Position numbers and translations under genes: made by a program. DNA of 64,000 nucleotides from NCBI RefSeq assembly GCF_003573695.1, contig NC_039368.1, positions 86,208,455-86,272,454 of the forward strand. The letters run 5' to 3'. Source of the DNA: Papaver somniferum. Taxonomy: Eukaryota; Streptophyta; Magnoliopsida; Ranunculales; Papaveraceae. The stretch's first letter is position 1, and every line of letters starts with the position of its first letter. The notes under the pieces were generated by a model. That model worked only from the letters and a program-made list of their open reading frames with translations, did not search any database and was not told where the DNA came from. Below are positions 42,776-53,961 of this stretch, piece after piece.

Positions 42776-44629
42776 CTATGGGTAATATGGTTTAAGCCAC
42801 TTAGCATTCCAAGGATGTCGGAGGACCTCGCCTTTCAGATTGCGAAGGTAATAGGAACCGCTTCCCGCAATGTCGTGTATTATAAAGGGTCCTCCCCACG
42901 TAGGTGCTAACTTTCCCCATCTCTTTTCTCGTTGATACTGTGGGATAGTTCTTAACACATACTTTCCCTCTACAAAATTCCTAAGCTTGACCTTTTTGTT
43001 GTACTCCCTTGCTAGTCTTCGTTGATAATTTTCCATCTTCTGCAATGCTGCTTCCCTTCTTTCTTCTAGGTCGTCCAATCTCTCTAACATCATGTCTGTT
43101 GTGAGATTTTTCTCCCATGCTTCGGTCTTTGTGGTTGGCATGAGGATCTCTGTCGGGATGACTGCTTCAGCTCCATAAGTGAGGAGAAACGGGGATTCCC
43201 CGGTGGAAGATCTTCTTGTTGTTCTGTATGCCCATAACTCATTATGCAACCGTTCACACCATCGCCCCTTATGTTCTTCTAATTGTTTTTTGAGGATAAG
43301 GGCGAGGGTCTTGTTGGTAGCTTCCGCTTGTCCGTTGCTTTGAGGGTATATGGGGGTGGACTTGTTTTTCCTTATTTTGAAAGTGTCAAAGAGCATGTCT
43401 ATGTTTTTCCCCTGTAATTGTTTACCATTATCGGACACGATTTCCGCTGGTACGCCGAATCTGCAAATAATATTTTGGAATATAAAAGTAAACACGTCCA
43501 CGTCTCTGATCCTGGCTAAGGCTTTGGCTTCCACCCATTTACTGAAGTAGTCCGTGGCTACTATCAAAAATCGTCTTTTCCCTGACCCTTCGATGAAAGG
43601 TCCGACGATATCTATGCCCCATTTCGCAAATGGCCACGGGCTATCTACAGAATTTAACAGTGTTGCCGGCGCGTGTATCTTTTTGGCGAAGCGCTGACAT
43701 TCTTCACACCGTCGGGACATCCTTGCGGCATCCTGTATCATTGTGGGCCAGTAATACCCTTGCGTTTTTGCTTTGTCGGCTAGTGACCTCATACCACTAT
43801 GATTCCCTGCGTCACCATAATGGATGTCGTTTAGAATTCGGTGCCCCTCTCTCCGGGATAAGCAGCGTATTAATGGCCTGAGGAAGGATTTCTTGTATAG
43901 GACCCCATCCCGGAGATCATATCTTCCTACTTTGGAGAGTATTTTCCTAGCCTTTTTATGATCCGCGGGTAAGCTTCCCTTTTCGAGAAACGCATGGATC
44001 ACCGTTCTCCAATCATCTTCGTTGCTGAAGTCTTCGTCTTGATTTGCTCTTGACAGGATGTCTTCTTCGTCAAAATCGTTATGGATGTCTTCTCCTATTT
44101 GGTCTTCGATATTTTCTTCTACGGTCTCTTGATTGGTAGCGAAGGAGAATTGAGATGCAATCGAAGGCTCGTATACCCTTGTTATTTTAATAGCTTCGAC
44201 GCTTTTATCCTTCAGCATGGATGATATATATGCTAGGGCATCCGCATGCCTGAGATCCTTTCTGCATACTTGCCGGAATTTGATGTTCGGAATTTGTGAC
44301 GCCAATGTTTGGACTAAGGCCATGTAAGCTGAGAGGGTGTCATCGTACACATTGTACTCGAGCTCTATTTGCCGTATGACAAGCTGCAAATCACTTGTCA
44401 GTCTTACATCGGTTACCCCCATTTCTATTATTACACGCAGGGCATGTACGACTGCCTCGTATTCAATGATGTTGTTGGTATGCTCTTTGAATTCTAACCT
44501 GAGTGCCTGTACAATCCTTTCTCCGGTTGGGGTGGTAATGACAAATCCTATTCCTGCTCCTTCCTTATTTTTGGAACCATCGACGAAGACTTCCCATTGT
44601 CTTTGACTCGCGGGTTCGAGGATATCCAT
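42776..44629 (-). pseudogene. Tat second RNase H and integrase
   Basis: The frame starts with an archaeal-type RNase H (VFVDGSKNKEGAGIGFV, IEYEAVVHALR, LTSDLQLVI, RHADALAYISS), which keeps its acidic residues. A short acidic linker is followed by integrase: an H2C2 zinc finger (HYGDAGNHSG ... CEECQ), then the core with WGIDIVGPF, VSDNGKQLQ and NGQAEATNKTL, supplying the D-D-E triad. The C-terminal part ends with a GKYVLRTIPQYQREKRWGKLAPTWGGPF-type domain, here read only in outline. This 617-residue segment is open, but it is separated by one base of frame from the reverse transcriptase, so it cannot be made as one polyprotein. Confidence 0.92.
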
Positions 44630-46161
44630 TGGATCTTTGCTTTCTTTTCGGCTTCTGGTATTCCCTTAATCTCTTCGTCGTTGTCCAGGGGGAGGTCTGC
44701 TAAGAAATCCGCCAAAACTTGGGATTTTCGAGAATGTTGAATTCCATGAATGATGTTGAATTGGTCCAGGTGAGTGTTCCACTTGGCTATTCTGCCCACT
44801 TTTCCCGCGCTTTTGAGGACTGCTTCCAGTGGTGCTTTGCATGGGACGCGCATGAAGTGAGTTAGGAAGTAGGTTCTCAGCTTTTGAGTAGCCCAAACCA
44901 ATGCTAGGATAAGCTGTTCGATCTTTGTGTAGTTCCTTTCCGCAGAATTGAGGGTCTTACTGACGTAATAGATAGGTTGTTCTATCTTCGTATTGGTTTT
45001 GACCAACACTGCGCTGACTGCGTCTTCTGTTGCTGCTATGTACAATGCTAAAACCTCATCAGGATCCGGTTTCTGCAGGATCGGAATTGAAGCTAGGTGT
45101 TCTTTGATTTTTTGGAAGGCTTCTTCGCATTCTGCGGTCCATTCAAACTTGCTCCCTTTTTTGAGAATGTTGAAGAAATGTTTGCATTTGTTCGAGGATC
45201 GGGCAATAAATCTTCCCAAGGCTGCGATGGACCCATTGAGTTTCTGTACTTCTTTTAAATTATTCGGGGACGGAATTTCTACTATGGCCTGAATCTTTAT
45301 TGGGTCTACCTCGATGCCCCTTTTTGTTACCAGATACCCGAGGAATTTTCCCGAGGTGACGCCGAAAGTACATTTCTCTGGATTTACTTTCATGTGATGT
45401 TTTCTCATTGCTTCGAAGATATCTCTCAGATCCTGGTGGTGATCTTTGCGCAGCTTGCTTTTGACGAGCATATCGTCAACGTAAACTTCTAAGGTACTAC
45501 CAATCCATGGCCTGAAGATAGCATCGACCATTCTTTGGTATGTTGCCCCTGCGTTGCGAAGTCCGAAGGGCATTCTAGTGTAGCAATAAAGGCCATGTGG
45601 GGTGTAAAACGCTGTGTGTGGCTGATCTTCTTCTTCTAGGGCTACTTGGTTGTAGCCAGAATGTCCATCCATGAATGACAGCTCTTCATATCCTTCTACC
45701 GCCTCTACCAGCTGATCTATGCTTGGCAAGGGATAGTTGTCCTTTGTACATCCCTTGTTGAGGTTAGTAAAATCGATGCATATCCTAACCCCTCCATTTT
45801 TCTTAGGAACGACGACCATATTGGAGATCCACGTAGGGTACTTGACTTCCTTGATGAAACCTGCGTCTAGTAGTTTCTGAAGTTCTTTTTCCACGGCCTT
45901 ATGATACTCCGGTGCAACTTTTCTTATTTTTTTCCTGAAAGGTGGTGTGCCTGGTTTGATGCGTAGTTTGTGTTGGATTACTTTTGGGTAAATCCCAGGC
46001 ATATCTCCTAATTTCCAGGCGAATACATCCGCGTATTCTTTAAGTAATTTGGTTAGAGAATCTTCTCTTTTTTCGTCCATTATGGTCCCTACTTTGATCA
46101 TCTTCGGGTTTTCTTCCGTTCCTATGTTGATTTCTTTTACGGGCTCTATTGGCGTGAACAC
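44548..46161 (-). pseudogene. Tat reverse transcriptase and first RNase H
   Basis: The frame begins upstream of the reverse transcriptase with GDMPGIYPKVIQHKL. Its core has WISNMVVVPKKNGGVRICID, a palm Asp region (LSFMDGHSGYNQ) and the catalytic EVYVDDMLVKSK. A gypsy-type RNase H follows (about residues 380-500, LALYIAATEDAVSAVL and LNSAERNYTKIEQ), which appears degenerate. A stop (TAA near 46200) separates it from the protease part, and its end overlaps the second RNase H in another frame near 44600-44640. Confidence 0.92.
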
Positions 46162-46200
46162 CGGCTTCGGATCCCCGAGAACTGGGACGTTCTTTGATTG

Positions 46201-47111
46201 CTATTTATTATGTTTCTGTCCTTCGTTGGTTGCTGAAGTACTTGTCTCTGTGTTTAGGACATTATCATCTGTGGTCAAACCCCTTCCTGTAGTTTCCTTG
46301 AGGAACAGGTCTATGGCCTTCTCTTTCGCGGTTTCCTTATTCTTAATTCTTCGGGTTTTTCGCTGCTCTTCTTGTTCGTTGTTGATGCGATCCTGAGTGG
46401 CCTGACACTCCCTTGCAGAGACCCGATCTCCCTTGATTTCCATTACTCCCTCAGGTGTAGGGAATCTGAGATATTGGTAGTACGTTGCCGCCACTCCCTT
46501 GAGCTTATGTAACCACTTTCGTCCCATAATGGGGTTGTAGGGGATGGGGCATCAACCACGCTGAATCGTGTCTCTACCTTCATGGGTCCGGCGTTAACTT
46601 GCAACATGATGTCTCCTAATGGCTTCGTGGGTGAACCATTGAATCCGTAGATGGTGTACTAAGAGGTCATCAGCTGTTCTTCATGGAGTTTCATTCGTTT
46701 GAATGCGTCGTAGAATAGAACGTTTACTGAGCTTCCCCCGTATATGAGGATCTTTTTGAGGTTACATCCGGCCACTGGTAGTGTGAGGACCAGGGGGTCG
46801 TTATGGTCTTCCATGTCCTCTTCGATATCCTCAGCATCGAAAATAATAGGCGAGTCCATCCACTCTTCGTGCTCGTCCACCTCTATCCCATCGATCTTAT
46901 ACAATTCGCAGCGGTCTTCGAACTGCTTCCGTAACCTCTTTACTATTTGTGCTGTAAGTGAGGGCCCTGCGGCTTCAGAACACGAAATGACGTTGATTGT
47001 GCGGTTCCCTTCTGGAAGCTGGACTGGCTTGGTTCGTTTGGATCTATCCTTGGCGACATCCTTTCGTATGTAATGTTTGAGCTCGCCAGCATCGATTAAT
47101 TTTTGGATCAT
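46201..47111 (-). pseudogene. Tat protease region, broken
   Basis: Two minus-strand segments. The first (47111-46659) ends with an aspartic-protease region LKKILIYGGSSVNVLF, where the catalytic Asp of DxGSS is replaced by Tyr. The second (46527-46201) holds the C-terminal MGRKWLHKLKGV..TYYQYLRFPTPEG block typical of Tat/gypsy proteases, then a Lys/Glu-rich linker. A frameshift and stops separate them. The upstream zinc-like motif CEYHCFNGHQTEKC lies near 47120-47170. Confidence 0.82.
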
Positions 47112-48921
47112 TATTTTGAGGTTTTTACATTTTTCGGTCTGGTGTCCGTTGAAGCAGTGATATTCACAATAATCTTTAGACTTCTCGGTTCTCGAGGGAT
47201 GCTTTCCCTTAGACCATGGCCACTCCAGGTTTTCCCTTCCTTTGATCTCTCTCAGGATCCGAGCATAGCTAGCATTGAGCTTCGTATAAACTTGATCTCC
47301 GAATTTTCGATCGACTGATCGTCGTTCGTCCCTTCGTTCCTTCCTGTATTTGTGAGGCCGCTCCGCGGAACAATTCCTTTTGGCCCCATTGGTTTGTTCT
47401 GCTGAATTGGTACGGTGAGACTTCTGCGTGTATGCCCTAGGATTTTCACGCTGGATTTCTTCAAGGCGAGCGTGTTTTTCAATAATTATTCGAAGATCTC
47501 CCTCTGTTTTAGGTACCTTCCATGAATCTCAACGAATAGTGGACTCATTCGGTCTAATCCCCATTTGTAGCAGTTGATACTTACCACCGGGTCCACGCTC
47601 CCTATGGCTTGGCAGACCTTGTGCCATCTGTTAGTGTATTCCCTCGTGGTTTCCTTATAGCCGATTGCTAGCGAAAAGAGCTTATCCATTCCAGTATTAA
47701 CAGCCTTGTTGTACATGTAAGTTCTTAAGAACTTTTCTGCGAGTTGGTCGTAGGAGTGGATGGAGTCTGGCGGCAGATTATCAAACCAAGACAATGTCGA
47801 TCCCTTCAGGCTCGATGGGAAGTATCTACAGAGTACTGCGTCGTTTTGACTCCATCTAGCCAAGACACGGTTATAATACCGAATGTGTTCAGCGGGATCA
47901 CTGGATCCGTCATAGCATTCAAATGTCGGGACAGGACACTTGAGTGGAATAGGGGTGCTGGCCAGGCGATGAGTTAAGGGCGTGGAGTTAGCCTCTCTCA
48001 TAACCTCTTTTAACCTTCCCCCTCCTTGTCTACTTTTTAACTGCCTGATCTCTGCCATCATTTCATCACGCAGCTCTTCCATCGCGCGGTGGTGCCCTAC
48101 GCTCTTCTGCTCGTGATAGCCTGACTATCCGTCGTTATAGTCCGAGTCGGATGCACTACTACCCCTTGCCGCTTTTCCTTTTGCTGCTACGATGACTCTT
48201 CGGTCTTGGTTTGGTTCTGGTGCCTTTGAACTTGCTTCATCGAGTTGTTGGCTCATCTTTGTGCTTAGGGCAATCCGGTCTTTTAAATCCTGATTTTCTC
48301 TGGCTAACAGAGCTAAATCTTCTGGCTCTTCTTCAATTCCTCAAGCTCGGCCATCAATCGATGTGATTGGTTCGACCCCTGATTGGGAGTCCCGGATCGT
48401 GCTACTACGGCAATGGTGCCGCCTTCTTCTATGGTTTGCACTAAAGGTGGGGGAGGTTCAGCTTCGATTGTCGGCGTTTCCAGATCGGGCGAAGTGCCCA
48501 TCTGCGGCGTTAGAGCCGCCGGCACAGTTTGATTTTGCTCGTTTGTTGATGGCATTCCGAAGGTCAGTGGGTGCGCGGGTTGGTGTGTTCCGGATTCATC
48601 CACCCTTTCTTTTGGTTGGTGAAACTGATTCGTAGCAAAAGTTTTGCTGGCTTCCGCAGCCTTAGGGGCAGCCGCTGTTGTACTATACTTTTTTGCCGCT
48701 GCTTTGAGGGACGCGGCTGCGACGGAGTTAGCGTTCATAGGCGAAGTGATTTCCGCAGTGTCCTGCCTCTGACTGGTCATTTTGACTCTGTCTCCTTTCT
48801 GCTTGCTCCGGGTGATGATCGGGGTTGTCCTTGGTGCTTCCTTCGACGTGACTTTGGATTTTCCTGCTTCCTGCATCTTTCCGTCGTGGGTCCTTTTGTC
48901 GCTTTCGTTTTCTTCCTGCAC
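47112..48921 (-). pseudogene. Tat gag, frameshifted
   Basis: A disordered Lys/Thr-rich N-terminus (48921-48313, MQEENESDKRTHDGK) with potential heptads is followed, after a broken stretch, by a retrotransposon gag capsid domain (48082-47486): SDPAEHIRYYNRVL, RYFPSSLKGSTLSWFDNLPP and EKFLRTYMYNK. A further frame (47482-47252) is a basic linker. Shifts near 48300, 47485 and 47300 separate the pieces. As in gypsy elements, this would form the particle shell. Confidence 0.85.
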
Positions 48922-49290
48922 AAGGGAATTTCAAACAGCGAGAAACAGAAATGTCCGTGTGGATCGGGTTAGTTTACAATATTCCTTACTCCAAAACCGG
49001 GAAAAACTGCCCGAGGGGAATAGAGAACTTTTAAAAATGCTGGTTCATTGAAGGTACGTGAAAGCAACCCATGGATCTAAGCGATAAATGTAAATCCATG
49101 GATCTAAGCGATAAATCTTTTAACCAGTTTAAATCGTTTCGACGGATACTGCCAGGACCATCAAAGATAACGGATGCACTTTTGAATATAGTAAAGTTAA
49201 CAAAAGGTAAATATTGCTAGAGCTGATGAAATAGAGCAAGCAGATGCTAACTTAATATGAAATCACAGGATAAGATAAATCTTTTACCGG
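48922..49290 (-). other. Tat leader between primer site and gag
   Basis: Untranslated leader on the minus strand. It holds a directly repeated CCATGGATCTAAGCGATAAAT (about 49070-49115). No coding domain is seen. Confidence 0.6.
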
Positions 49291-49318
49291 GACGAAGTCC
49301 CTGTTTCAAGCGCCAAAT
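49291..49318 (-). promoter_or_regulatory. Primer-binding site
   Basis: On the minus strand TTTGGCGCTTGAAACAGGG starts two bases after the 5' LTR end. TGGCGC is the usual start of primer sites in several plant gypsy lineages. It confirms that the right LTR is the 5' LTR. Confidence 0.75.
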
Positions 49319-50265
49319 TGTGAACACGTAAATCACGAAGGCATCTATATGTTCACAAACAATATTCACACTCTAGGTACCAACTCGTGCTGATAATACA
49401 ATGGCATTGATTCCTTGGCTCAAAACCTTCGGGTTTATCATAGCCTCATATAAGAACACTGCGAGTGGCGTTTACGCAAGGGGAGATAAAGAAAACGAAG
49501 CATAAAAGTAAAACTCATGAAGCGTTAGACAAAAATAAAGTGCTGAAGTGTAAATGAGACTGGGATTTACGTGGTTCAGCACTAAGGCCTATATCCACGG
49601 GGTTGTTGTTTCACTATGTACTTGATGATTACAAAGATAGTCGAGTGACTTTGGAGTTTACATAGGTCTGTATATTGTAAAGGACTAACTTACACTCACA
49701 ATCTTTTCTCCCTCTCCTTATCCCCCTGATTTTTTCCGATCCCCTTACTCTTGGTGGAGAGGGGGTATTTATAGGGTTAGAGTGTGGGACCCATCTCTGA
49801 GGACCATTGGAACCTTATCTTCTTGTGTTCTGTGTCCATCCCGCGGGGGTCTTCGTTTATTACTTCATCACGCAGAGTCGTCTTCGTTCGTTCCACGGGT
49901 TGATCGACACGTATGTTGATCATAGTGTTTAATGCAGGTAGTTGAGGTGCCTGCTCGTGTCAGGCAAGTGTCTTCTGCCCCTGTCACATCCATGTCAGTT
50001 CATTTTCTCTCCACCGTTGATCTTGGCTTCTTTTGGGGATGAGATAAAGTAACTCTTCGGGAGTTATCTGGTGCTCCGCAGTACATCGTGTTACCGGTAC
50101 ATCTTTTTAACTTCTGCCCTTAAATTTGTTTGGGCAAAGATCCAACGTCGGCGGGATGAGTATCTTAGCTGTGGGTACATGTCATCATGCTTTGATGACT
50201 TTGTCCGCATGCTCTCCACGTATGTTCCTATATACACGTGTTTGATGATGAAATATGTGCACACA
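49319..50265 (-). repeat. Tat 5' LTR
   Basis: 947 bp; on the minus strand it starts TGTGTGCACATATTTC and ends CGTGTTCACA. It matches the left LTR with scattered substitutions. Confidence 0.92.
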
Positions 50266-50270
50266 GTTTC
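50266..50270. repeat. Target-site duplication of the Tat element (right)
   Basis: GTTTC, identical to 36592-36596. Confidence 0.8.
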
Positions 50271-50673
50271 TACTACCAAAGAGATAGGGGAACTTCCTTA
50301 AATTGTCCAGCTGAACATCCAAGGCCTCTGTTGCTGAATTTTGCTGCACTAGATTCTTAAATTGCTTTCTTCAGTTTCATTCATTTTCTTTACTTTATCT
50401 CAGTCCTCACCTAATGTATGGTGTTGATTGTCTTCTGCGCGTGTGAGGTGATAGAGATAGGTATGAAGTATTGAAGTTGAGTTTTGATTTCGGTATAATC
50501 TGCGGATTTCGATTTTGGATTGAAGTTATGTTTGTTGAGTTTTCTTATGATTTGGTATGCAACCTGCTGCTAAACGAAAGCATTATTATAATATACAACT
50601 ACAAAAATTAAACGAAAGCAAAAGAGAGTATGTATCCTTTATAACATTTCTTGATGTCCAAGAATATGCACTA
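50271..50673. other. No gene recognised
   Basis: Continuation of the sequence interrupted by the Tat element, up to the next MITE. No domain or repeat boundary was found. Confidence 0.35.
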
Positions 50674-50676
50674 TTA

Positions 50677-51268
50677 GAGCGTCCACAATGGGTGACTAAA
50701 CCCAAATATTTGGTCTTTTGAACAGACGTAGTGGAACGTACTATCGATCAAATTTTGATCGACGACTAAAACCCAGAGTATATTTGGTCTGGGACTAAGA
50801 CTAAACCCAAATATAGTCGAGCGTTGGTATAGTCCACGCCCCACCACCAGGCGGTTATATAATCTACGTCCCACATCAGGCGTACGTAAAGTCCCCGCAC
50901 CACACCAGGCGTACGTAAAGTCTACGCTCCACATGGGGCGTATGCAAAGTCTACGCCCCATTTTTTTTTTTTAATTTTGTATGGGGCGGGCAAGATACCC
51001 CGCCCCATTCTTTGTTTTTCAAAACAATTTTAGTGGGGCGGGCTTTATACCTCCGCCCCACTTCTTTCTTCTTTTTTTTTTTCTTTTTTTCAGAATCTCT
51101 CCAATCAGGCGGACGTATAGCCCACGCCCCACACCAGGCAAATATATAGTGTATGCTCGATCAAATTTAATCTTCCACCCGTAACGTCACACACTAGACT
51201 ATACTCAAATTTGATTATTTTTTTTTGGTCTTTGATCTTTGGTTATACTCGCATCATTGCAGCTGCTC
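50677..51268. mobile_element. PIF/Harbinger-type MITE, 592 bp
   Basis: TTA flanks both ends (50674-50676 and 51269-51271), the target duplication of PIF/Harbinger elements. The ends GAGCGTCCACAATGGG and, in reverse, GAGCAGCTGCAATG are related inverted repeats of the common plant type GAGCATCNNCAATGG. The interior has several copies of GGGGCGTAGAC and its complement around a central T run, so it can fold on itself. No protein is encoded. Confidence 0.75.
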
Positions 51269-51718
51269 TTAGCACACCCAAAAAAAACAAACCAAAATAC
51301 AATTGAGTTGTTAAACTATAGTACTACTTAAACCAAAACTGAATGAGAACAAAATAGAGAATGCAAAGCAAATTAATAACTGCATTTGGGATCACATATT
51401 TCAAGCTCTTCTTTTACCAGGTAGAAAATAATTAAATCACAATGCTTTTGCTAAAGAACTCCACTGTGGTGGCAAAGAAGAGGGCTGAAAACAAAAAACA
51501 ACAGCAAAAAACAAAAAACAAAAAAAATGAAAACAAAGGTGTAGCTATTTGATTTGAAGTGAGCGACAGAGGGCTGAAAGAATATAGACTTGAGGATGAT
51601 TCTTCGGCCAAATGTTCAATAATAAATTTACAGCTTCAAAGTAGACGCCGACTGATATTCTAGAATCTATTTTTTTTTGATCAATTTGGAATCTATATTT
51701 TCATTCCCTATTTTATCG

Positions 51719-51732
51719 AGGGTTACAATAAG
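51719..51732. repeat. Target duplication of the LINE tail (left)
   Basis: AGGGTTACAATAAG here and AGGGTTACAACAAG at 52021-52034 flank the insert and differ at one base. Confidence 0.7.
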
Positions 51733-52020
51733 TTTTTTTCTTTTTTGATCGGTAAAGATGAATATAAAGATCAAAAAGGGAGAGGGTACAAAAGGCTTGT
51801 ACCATCTCAAAAGTTACAGGAGAAAAGGAAGAAAAGAAAAAAGAATAAGAAGATTAAAGAAAGCAACAAAAGCTTCTTCAATCAAAGTACATCCTAGGCA
51901 AACTAGACATTACATCTTTGAAGCTTTTATCTTCAAAATTCTTGAACTCTAAACACCAAGGAAAAAGAGTGTACTTAATCTTGTGCTGGACAACAACCTC
52001 ACTGCACTCCTAGGCCTAAA
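51733..52020 (-). mobile_element. 5'-truncated LINE tail
   Basis: A T run followed by TTTGATCGGTAAAGATGAATA at the left is the reverse of a LINE 3' tail and resembles the end of the large LINE copies (ACTCGGTCAATAAAATAGAATAA). The 288-bp insert is flanked by a 13/14-bp duplication. Only 3' untranslated sequence remains. Confidence 0.6.
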
Positions 52021-52034
52021 AGGGTTACAACAAG
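52021..52034. repeat. Target duplication of the LINE tail (right)
   Basis: AGGGTTACAACAAG; see 51719-51732. Confidence 0.7.
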
Positions 52035-52689
52035 TTGGTAACTATATATCCTAAGAATAATTTCAAACCAGCATATATGGTAGAGAATAATTCGATATAC
52101 ACATATTCATGATCAATCTAACGAACTACAAAAACAATTCAACTAACAACCCAGTTAATGGTATATAAGTGACGAAGGTATACCAATAATCTTCGGAAAT
52201 ATATATATATATAAAATGACATTTACATGATTTATCTAGAGAAATATAACACAACCAAAAAGATCTATCGAAGGAATCTGAAGATGAATCAAAACTCTTG
52301 TCCAAATTAAGAAAATAATCCATTATGGTGAGAAGATACGCTATCTGCTACCATACGAATATCGGTTTTTCCTATGCTAACTCTCGTACCTTAATTTAAA
52401 ATGAAGCATCCTTTGGAATATTCTACAGTCCCTGAGGCTGAGTTAATTATCACGACAACAAAATCTTTGATACAGATACTTCGTATACAATAGAAATGGA
52501 GATGAACAATGAGTACTGCAAAACAGTGAAATTGACATATCACGACATCTGATTTTCACCTTACGAAAATTCATGCTTTTCCACTTATGTTTAAGCAAGC
52601 ACTTCCTCAGTATCAACAAACTTAGAGGTTTCACCGCCATATTGATCATTATAGTATACCTGTCTCCTTCCAATTGGCTTCAGAGTTGG
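52035..52689. other. No gene recognised
   Basis: AT-rich spacer with a short (AT)n run near 52201-52214. Confidence 0.35.
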
Positions 52690-52762
52690 CAAAAAGCTTT
52701 GCAGTTAAGCATGCTCGGGAGAGAGTAATCCTAGGATGGGTGACCTCGTGAGAAGCTGTTTC
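52690..52762 (+). repeat. 5S rRNA-like sequence, possibly a Cassandra TRIM LTR
   Basis: GCAGTTAAGCATGCTCGGG corresponds to the A box region of plant 5S rRNA, and AATCCTAGGATGGGTGACC to its C box and surroundings, in correct order and spacing. The 5' third and the 3' end of 5S are not recognisable, so it is not a functional 5S gene. Cassandra elements carry just such 5S-derived segments in their LTRs; the LTR ends were not identified. A decayed 5S pseudogene or 5S-derived SINE are alternatives. Confidence 0.7.
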
Positions 52763-53478
52763 TGGATGACCACAACGGCGACCATGGAAATCCCACAATG
52801 TCAGATAACAGCAATGGCCAAATGAGAACATTATCGGTAGAGGGTCATCCATTGCATTCTACGACATTAACCTTCTAAATGTGAGGTTACTCGTTGCATA
52901 AAAATAATGAAACCATGATTAGTCAGTAAGTCAAATGGTTAACTACCTAACCTAAAAACAATAGATTCTAATAATAATAAACTATGTTATCCATCATCAT
53001 TGAATAAAAATAACGTTAAACCATTCACTAAGAAATACCTTGAACGATGCGAAATTACTCACTGGCCACCGATAGATGCCACCATCTCTATGGTTCCCTT
53101 ATATAATTGTTAGACAATCTGACTGAATTTGGTACTAAATTTTTTTCTTTTAAGAAAAGCACTTAGAAAACATATTTATAACAATATTTTTTCATCCTAG
53201 TGTTGGGTAAAGATATTGTAAAGTATTTTTTTGTGCAAAACACTTATAAAATCTATCAACTCAGTTAGATGGGCAGAATGAACTTTAAAAAGCTTCAAAA
53301 TAAAAAGATATAGTCTACCCTGATTTCAATTTTCTTTTTCTTTTGTATCCCAATTATTTTTTGTAACTGATAAAAATTATCCTTAAATCTATGTATTACA
53401 AATTTTCATCCGTTATATTTCATTCTTTAACGATAATTATTTTTCATTTTCAAACTATATTTTATATTATACAATTTC
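52763..53478. other. No gene recognised
   Basis: AT-rich DNA between the 5S-like segment and the hAT MITE. Its first 100 bp may belong to the Cassandra-like element. Confidence 0.35.
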
Positions 53479-53486
53479 ACTGAAAG

Positions 53487-53953
53487 TAAGCCTGTCATGG
53501 AAGAATATCCGTCGGATATTCATAAATCCGATATCCGACAGGTTAAGCACTATCGGATATTCGATATCCGATAATATCCTATAGGATATCAAAATCAGAT
53601 ATCGATTCCGATAGGCTAATCTATCGGATATCGGATATTTATCCGATAATATCAAAGTTCTGGAAAAAAAATGTTAAGAACCCTTTAAAACATGTTTATA
53701 ATTGAAATTTAAGTTCAATTTTTCTAACATTTCATATCGGATATCGGATATTTGTATCGAATATCGGATATTAGGGTAAATCACAAATAAATCATAAATA
53801 TGGTTAGGGTAAATCACAAATAAATTTATGTCCTATCGGATATCGGATATTAACCAAACGGATAGAGCCTAATCTGATAAAACGGATAAAACCAATAGGA
53901 TCCCGAATACTCGGAAACGGATTTCGGATATCGGACATATATTGACAGGCCTA
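53487..53953. mobile_element. hAT MITE with TATCCG/CGGATA repeats, 467 bp
   Basis: ACTGAAAG at 53479-53486 and 53954-53961 is an 8-bp target duplication, as made by hAT elements. The ends TAAGCCTGTCA and, in reverse, TAGGCCTGTCA are short inverted repeats typical of hAT. The interior is dominated by GGATATCGGATAT motifs on both strands, probably subterminal transposase-binding repeats. No coding capacity. Confidence 0.85.
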
Positions 53954-53961
53954 ACTGAAAG

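Larger units (their letters stand above)
36597..50265 (-). mobile_element. Ty3/gypsy element of the Tat lineage with an antisense gene
   Basis: A 13.7-kb element transcribed on the minus strand. The 5' LTR is at the right and the 3' LTR at the left. Gag, protease, reverse transcriptase, a first RNase H, a second RNase H and integrase follow in gypsy order. The second, archaeal-type RNase H marks the Tat lineage, as does an extra gene between integrase and the 3' LTR. The LTRs differ by about two dozen changes in 945 bp (2-3% by eye) and the 5-bp duplication is intact, so the insertion is fairly recent; several frameshifts already interrupt the polyprotein. Confidence 0.92.

Noticed and set aside
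49070..49115. CCATGGATCTAAG direct repeat as an origin or attachment site
   Set aside because: A short duplication within the leader of the Tat element; nothing ties it to replication or integration.
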